NCBI GenBank assembly: GCA_945859605.1
Contig: OX243811.1
Span: 31,879,713-31,943,712 of the forward strand
Length of the DNA: 64,000 bases
Reading direction: 5' to 3'
Origin: Lumbricus rubellus
Taxonomy: Eukaryota; Annelida; Clitellata; Crassiclitellata; Lumbricidae
Part shown: positions 51,001-59,400 of the stretch, piece by piece
How the letters are laid out: every line of letters starts with the position of its first letter
How positions within the stretch are numbered: the stretch's first letter is position 1
Made by a program: the position numbers and the translations under genes
The notes under the pieces: model-generated
Databases searched by the model: none
The model's input: the letters and a program-made list of their open reading frames with translations, nothing else
What the model was told of the DNA's origin: nothing

Positions 51001-53458
51001 GCTTCTATCAGTAGTACCCAGCATGCATGTACGCATCCATGTATGGCATTGTATGCATATATATATATATATAACTGTATATATGCATGTTTGTATCCAT
51101 GCATTGCATAGTTGCATACACGTATCTAAGCCTGCATTTGCATGTATGTATAATCTATGATTGAGATAGACAATAATAATAACATTGTTTACAAGTTTCA
51201 GCCAGTGATCAGTGATCACAATTATAAAAAGAAAGAACTCAGCAACTAAAATGATGATATTGATGATGACGAATATTAAAAGATAAAGACAAGGTAATGA
51301 CAATATGGAGAAGAAGGAGGAGAAGAGCAGTAGAAGGATGTGAATAATGAATATGATGATGATGATATACGACTATGCCCTGATGAAAACGATAACCCCA
51401 TAAATGAAAGATTTTGAAGATAGTAAAATAAGATATTAGTCCAAGATAATAAGAACAAATACAAGATGAAGAAATGATGACTATCAGATGATGATGATGA
51501 TGATGAAATGATGATGATGATGACAACACTGACGAAGCAACCTATGATGTAAATGGTGATAAGACTTGTTGGCACAGACCATGCAACCGGTTTCTTCCTC
51601 GGCTTTCTTTCATCAGCTTTTCCCTGCACGCTTCAACCTTCGCCTGGACATCATCGAGTTCGTAGAGTGCTTTCTGCAGATCCTCCGACTGCTGTCAACA
51701 AAACAAAACGTTCCAGCCTCATGAAGAATCAAACCAACCACGCAGCCGCATTGCTGTACTTCAACAAAGAGAATGACAAGGATAGCTACCCAACCTCAAT
51801 TCATTGATGAAGGCTTAAGTTATACTTTATACTGATTAATTAAAGTAATTTATATTAAACACGTTATGAGTAATTAATTTAATTAATCCCGTTCAGTCAC
51901 CCAAGCCTTAATTTAATCCATCTTTCCTTTCTCCATCAATCCCTACTTCTGCCTTTTCCAGCATTCTCGTTCTCCAACCAACATTATTCCATCTAGCCTG
52001 ACATATTATCTCTATTCAACCGTCTTGGCATTCATCATCACAATCATCAACCCACCCATCACTCACCAATCCAAACATCACTCACCAATCCAAACATCAC
52101 TCACCAATCCACACATCTACTCACCAATCCACACATCTACTCACCAATCCACACATCTACTCACCATTCACCCATTCATTCATCCATCCATCCATCCAGC
52201 AATTCATCCATTCATTCATCCATCCATCCAACCACCCATCTATCCAACTGTTACTATAACCATCTGTCAACCAACCCATCTGCCTTTTAATTCATCCACA
52301 TTCTGATCGATTAATCTTTTACCCGTTTGCCCCAAGAATATCCGCTGAAAATAGGCTTAAAATTTAAAAATGAACTGGTAAAGGGTTAATGAATTAATTT
52401 CACCTCCGAAGTCACAGACGATGCTGACGACTGTCTCGCAGAACTGCTGTAACTTCCTGCGGCCGACATTCCAACCGAGACGTATCTTTGGTCGATCATC
52501 TCTTTCAGACGATCTGTCTTCTCACGAGCTGTCTCTGCCTGCAATCCAGAACAACAGTCATTTTCATCCTACAATACATTCAATCAAACATGACTTGAGC
52601 AGTATCACGACGCTCGTGAATAAGCTGGTGCCCTGCACTTGGTTTTTGAGTGGCGCTTTAGAAATTTGGAGAATACGATTACGGCACCAACTCAGTACTT
52701 CATGCCTCCAGGTTTAATTAATGCATTAACCAGTGCATGTTTTGTGGTAAAACAGGAGTCACTTTGATAGATGTCGAATCGTCGATTGTGTTTCGCCTCA
52801 GTCCAAAACCTTGAAACCTTGATTTCTGAAGTACTTCTAGAGAATAAAGGACCACCTTTCACCTTTCACCATCTCATCATCAGCACTTTATTCATCAATT
52901 ATCCATATGAATTCCTTATGCTTCAAAACAATAATAGTAATAAGAGTCTTCATTAGGGTATTTGAATAGTGAAACTAACAGTGCAAATGCATACACAGCT
53001 TTAACTCATTCCTTCAAACTACATCAAGTAATAACAATGCCTCCTTAATATTAACTTTCTAGACAATGTCATTTTTAATCTGTTGAGATTTTATATTACT
53101 AAATATTAAATAATATATACATTATTATTGCTATCATTATCAGCATTATTATCAAAATCATTATTATTACAAGTACTAATATGTTATTAATTCAGGAGTT
53201 TTTCTTTGCAGTATCTTAATATTAACAGCAATTACATCATAATAATTTTTTTATTTATTCATTCACTCATTACAAAGGTTAATATAGTGCTCCTTCATGG
53301 TTTCTACTCAGGCATGCCCTTGGCCTAAATATGATTGATTAATATTGGTCTCATCATATCATCAAATCAGCTAAAAAGGACAGTTTTGAGGCAAACATAA
53401 AAACAGACAGGGTGGACCCTAATAATAAAAATGAATAATAATAATAATAATAATAATA

Positions 53459-53490
<32 letters not shown>

Positions 53491-56400
53491 TATAATAGAT
53501 AGAAATAAATAAGACCTTGGACACTGCTCCTTTATCATTTGCTGCAAGCATATTCCTTAATTCCTCAATTTCCTTCTGCAGTTCGTCGAACAGAACTTTC
53601 TCATCATTTGTCATCGTGTTATAGATTTCTCGCTTCTTGGCTGACCAGACCGACGAAGATGTAGATGATGACGATGATGATGAAGAACCTGTCGTAGCCG
53701 ATGATGTTTTACTGGATGATGATGCTCCTGTTACAGTGGCTCCGGTCGATGAACCAGAACCTGACCCAGATGTCGTGGCTGATTGACCAGTGGAATTTCG
53801 TTCCCGATGCACATTTGTTGACTGCCTATCACGGATTGCCTAGTCACGCAATCGGTTATAATTTTTAGCAATGTTTGGCAATGGCTGTTTGAGAAAACAT
53901 ATGTCGCAGATCAAAGCACATGCATTTTTACTTAAACCAAATGTTAACGTACAAACAAACGGTTAAAAACGTTGAGTTGAAATATTTTGCACAAAATTAA
54001 ACTGACCCAGTCAGACGAACTTGTCCTATTGGTGTCATCATTGAATTCCTCGTAATGACCCATATTACACAATTTGATGTTATGTCATTTATGTTACATG
54101 CGTTACGTCATAATTATTATGCTATGTTATACCAATAAGTTATTTTTTAAGTGGCTGCATTTTTCACAACAGGCTTCAATTCAATTTCAAAATCAGCAAC
54201 TAGAGCAATGCAAAAGCAGACATAAAAAACATCGTCATATTATCAGGAATGATGCATGAATGAAACATCTTCAACTCATCTAACGTTACACCTTTTAATC
54301 AATTAAGAGCTGTTGTGTAGGCATATTATTTTAACGACATATTTACGCATATAATTATATTAGGCAACTTGGTCCAGTGACTCTAACATCCTTCCATGTC
54401 ATCTGTCAGCTGCCAGCAAGGATCTATCAGTTGGTCAAATGAGTGTACATGGGTTCGCCAATGGTGACTCTTTCAGCTTACTGTGCACTATTTTCTTAAC
54501 TGATGTGGATGTTCGACTTGATGACATCATTGACATTTAACATCATGAACATTATAACATATAGGATAGCGCAGAGAGTGCCTCTGAGCAGACATTATGA
54601 AGAGACGCTATATCAAATTCTCAGAATGAATGAATGAATGAATGAATGTATATTTGTCGAAATAACTTACCCTTTCCCTCGCTAGTTCATCTTGTAATAG
54701 TTGTATTTCTGCGAGAAGATTTTCCTGTTCACTCCTTTCATTATCCACCTGTGTAAAAATAATCCAGCCACACAACGACGATGATGGATGACGGTCATAA
54801 TTAATTAATGAACATGTTTCTGAACGTTGTTCATAGTGAAAAGGATATTTACATAAAAAGATTTTCTTATCAGTAACCTATAAATCTGACAGTGATGATA
54901 AAGATGAGGAGAAGGAGCGGGAGGAGTAGGACGATTATGATGATAATGATTGCTGGTGGTGGTGATGATGATGATACAATGATGATGATGATAATGATGA
55001 TGAGATGATGATGATAACGATGACTGTTGATGGTGATGATGATGATGATTATGACTATGACGACACTGGCACTGATGATGTGAAGCCCGATTCTCGCTTT
55101 TCTAGTTTATATAATTGTGATAATAATTTACTTACTACAGTCTGGATCGCTTGTTCAGCTCTTGACCTTTCCAGCTCCTGAACCTGAGTGATCTCATCTC
55201 TCAACTCAAGCAACTTCGACTCCATCTTGTGATCAGAAAAACAACACAGTCTCAAACAAATGCAGTTTATAATAAAAACACAGGCAGCAACTGAAAGAGC
55301 TAGTTCTACTAAACGATATAATAAACAATACCACAACAAATTTAAAAAGTTAATTGTGCATTAAAAAGAGACAAGTAAAAAAATTAAAACACGTCAAATG
55401 AAAGAACCGACATACCAAGTAACCAATTTATCGAAAACTATCAATCAAGAAATGATAATCAGAAACAACTAATCGTGAACAATCAAGAACCATTAGTAAG
55501 AACCATCATTCCAACATTCATCAATCAATAACTTTCAGTAAAATTAAAAACCAAACCAGACATGAACCAAACCAAGACGTACAGAAAACATCATAAAATT
55601 CCATTTAACGACATGGCCTCTTACCTTTTCCTTGGCTCGCTGGGCTTTGTCCAACTCTGTGGATTTCTTTTCCATTTCCCGATGAACGTTCTCTTCCAGG
55701 TTGCCTATCATCTGCTCCAAAGGATCATCTGCCTTACGAGGAGGAGCTTTGTCATTTCGCCCCATACCCTGAATAAACACAATATTAAAAAGTTCCTGTA
55801 AATCCAAAGGTAGGGAAGGGTAATAGTTTGCTAAACATCTGGTGTAATAGAACCTTTCAGCTGAAGTGCAAACAGTAACTGATATTTCTTAAATCAGTAA
55901 ATTATATTATAGAACCCATGCAAGCTATCTGCTCTAAAGTGTTACTGCTCCAGCCTTAGTGAAATGCAAGTTTTTAAGACTTGATTAAAGGTGCAAGGAT
56001 TCGCCGTGTAATTCTCAGAATAATAAGAGAATCACATGCTCGTCATAAACTATTTATCAGACAATAGATCCCCAGATTAAGACAGCAGACAAATCAGGAT
56101 CACACAACTTCAAGACTTTGGCTTTAAAGGTCAATGTCTTTCTTAAAAAACCAAAGCTTAGTCATTAAATCCAACAGAATTCTAAAAAATATAATCGTAA
56201 ATTTACTCCCTATATAGCAAATTTGAGAAACAACTCATGTGCTTTCATCTAGCTTTGAGGAATGCTATCAGACAAATGAGGTATATAGTGATTGCTTATA
56301 TCTAACGTCACCTTACCTTAAAGACTTGATTTACCTTTGAGGCTTTGATTGCTTTTGTGACTTCTTCGAGCCTTCGTCTCAAGGCCTCTGGATCGACTGA

Positions 56401-59400
56401 AGTTTGCTTCTGTTGACGCAGTTTCTCCTGTGCTGCGTACAACTGGTCTTGCAAGCGAGCATTTGCCGTCTACAAATATGGAAAAGGACATATAAAAAGA
56501 AAATAATTAAGTAATATAAACTGCAATATATTATTAATATTAAAGAAATAATATACTTCCTTCCTTAGAAGGTCCCAGGCACTGCTACCAGTTCCACAAA
56601 AGTTCCCCAAAAAAATCATAACCAAAATTTTGCATGCTTAAAACACTTGCAAGCCGGAATAAAATACTGGAGTGAACCTTCAGCTCCAAAATCCACCCAA
56701 ACAAACACAATTTCAAGCTTGAACCTTAACTTGAACGTACTTGAAACACTGGCAAAATCCCAAATTTTAGATCTCATCTTCTCTTCGAAATCAAATAAAT
56801 AGAAACATTTAAGGATGTAATAAAACCCTGTACCTCTGGTGAATTTAAAACAAAATTAAACTGAAATAAAAACCTTCAGTTTTTGCAACAATGAAACTAA
56901 TTCACCTGTAATTCTGTGAACTCTTTGTGCAGATCTCGATTTTCACTGTCCTTCATATCTGCCTCACGAATTCTCTGTCGCATCTGACCTATCCGCTTTC
57001 CATCCGACTGAAGTTGCTTTTCCAACGTTTCTTTCTCAGCCTGAAACAATTAGGTAACAAAAAACCTCATTATTATTATTACTAATATTATAAATTGTTA
57101 TTATTTTTATTACAAGCATTTATAATACACGCTAAGTCAAATATAGAAATGCAAATTGGAGGCAAAGTTACTCAGTCGCTAGCGGCAGAGCAGTTATGTA
57201 GATTTCCAGATGTTCGACAGCTAATGAGAAGTAGTGAGTTCTGAAGCGCTTCTTGACAGAGGAGGTTGATTGACTCCTGCATTGAAATGACGCTTCACTT
57301 CAAAGTGACCATCAATTCATTTTTAATTCATTTTTTAAAACCCATTTAATATACACACAGGGTAAGTACATCTGAATTGAAGCTGCAAGACAAGTGCATG
57401 CTAATACCTTATCCAGGGCTATTACAAGGAGGCTCAAACCGATAATCAGCAGGCTAGAGGCACAGTACAGAATCAAACAAACCACCAATGGTCTGTCCAT
57501 ACCTCACGTCAGAAACAGTCTACAAGTTCTCTGATCAGAAGAGATTATGCTAAACCCAGAATAAATTATGCAAATTAGGTACTTGTTTTTCATTCCTTAA
57601 TGCAGCAATTGTCTTCTTCAGTCGTTCAATCATCGCATTCGCCTCTTGCAGACGTCCAGAGTTTTCAACGGAATCAGTCACATCCCCCTGCGTCTGGCTC
57701 TCATTGAGTTGCTGCTTCAATGATTCGTTCATGCTCTGTCTCTCACGAAGAGATTCCTCCATATCGGCAAGTTGCTGACAGTAGAAAACGCAACCATACG
57801 TAATATTACTAATTGGTTGATACGTAGGAAGAAAAAGAAAAGAAAATCAGTCCCTTAAGCTAAACTTGAGGCAGACGCTTCTATGAAGTGTTAACGACTT
57901 ATTTGTTTAGCCTCGGCATATGAAGGCAGCTGGCCACAGTGGCCAGTCCTCTCCCTCACCGTCTTATCTTCCCACCGACAGTGTAAAAGGTCATTGTGGT
58001 CATTAGAAAGTTGGCAAGGGGGTTCCAGGTGTTGAAGAAATCTCACACCAAATTTCTACCCTGACACGATTTGAACTTCCGACCTCTTAGTTAGCATATC
58101 CAGCACACTACCCACAGCAATGTCAAGCAGCTTTCCATCCATGAAGTCTATAGAAAATGCAGTACAATGCTTAAGATACTATGTGAGCATAAGCAGTAAG
58201 GTATGGCAAGGTCAGGAAGGTAATTTAAGATAAGTCAAACTTATATACTTTGTCTTGTGGAAGGTTTCATGTAAGCCATAGATAGAAATAGTTTCAGACG
58301 GAAGCAATTTTAAATTGACGTTCTACTTCAGAACTTTACAGATAAAAGTGCACAAACAACGAAAAGGTAAGATACAGTGATCAAGGTAATTTAAGGCAAC
58401 ACAAGTTCATGTAATTTGAGGTAGCTTAATGTAAGTTATTATAAGACAAATATGGTAAGGAAAGGAAAGAGACATAGAGTACCGGCAGGGTAAGGTAAAC
58501 ATTAATTTAGGAAACGTCTTGCCTGCTTGAGGTATGCCGTTTCTCGGTTAGCCTTTCCAAGAATGACTTGACGTTCTTGTTCAAGGTCTCTCAGTTTCTG
58601 AACGAGCTCTGACCTATCACGCATCAGTCCTGACAATTCCAGATTCTGAGCATCGGCCGACTGACGGACGCCATTCAGATAGGAACTGAGACCACAGACG
58701 ATGCTTTCGAGCTCTTGTTTCAGTTCTTCGTTCTGTTCCACATGACCTGCTGATCATTGAAAGATAAAACTACGACGGTTTTAACTAAAGGTGAAGTACA
58801 TCTACGAGGTAGAAATGCGCCTTTTCATTCATTGGACCCTTGCTCTGGAACTAGTTCCCATTTGTGAATTTTTCCCCTCAAGGTCTATTCTAATTTTAAG
58901 ACTGTTCTTCTTAGCCATGTTGGGCATTGGAAGTGCCTCTGAATAGAAGCCTTGAAGGGTTGCAATATAAATTTTGTAATGAATGAATGAATGAATGAGC
59001 TATTAAGCAGGCAGACAGACACACACACAGACAGACACACACACACAAGACACACACACACAGACAGACAGTGTTTGACTGACTGACATTTGAATTTATA
59101 TTTTATCAAATTGATAAAATATATAATATCAATTTATCTCTGACTCCTCAGAATTTGATCCAACTTCTCCAATAATCATAATTACAATCGAAGTGACCAT
59201 CAGCTGAGGCTCTATAGATGCATTGTAATAATAACAATAGAGAAGTCATATGAGCAGATGACTGACTGACCAACTGATTACGGTACTTGACTTTATGATT
59301 GATTTATCCAGTGACTGATTGTAGACCTGAGTGACTGAGCGAACAATCTGTGTGCTTACCACCATTCAGTTCCTGTTCCAAGTGTTTAATGTCCTCTGCC

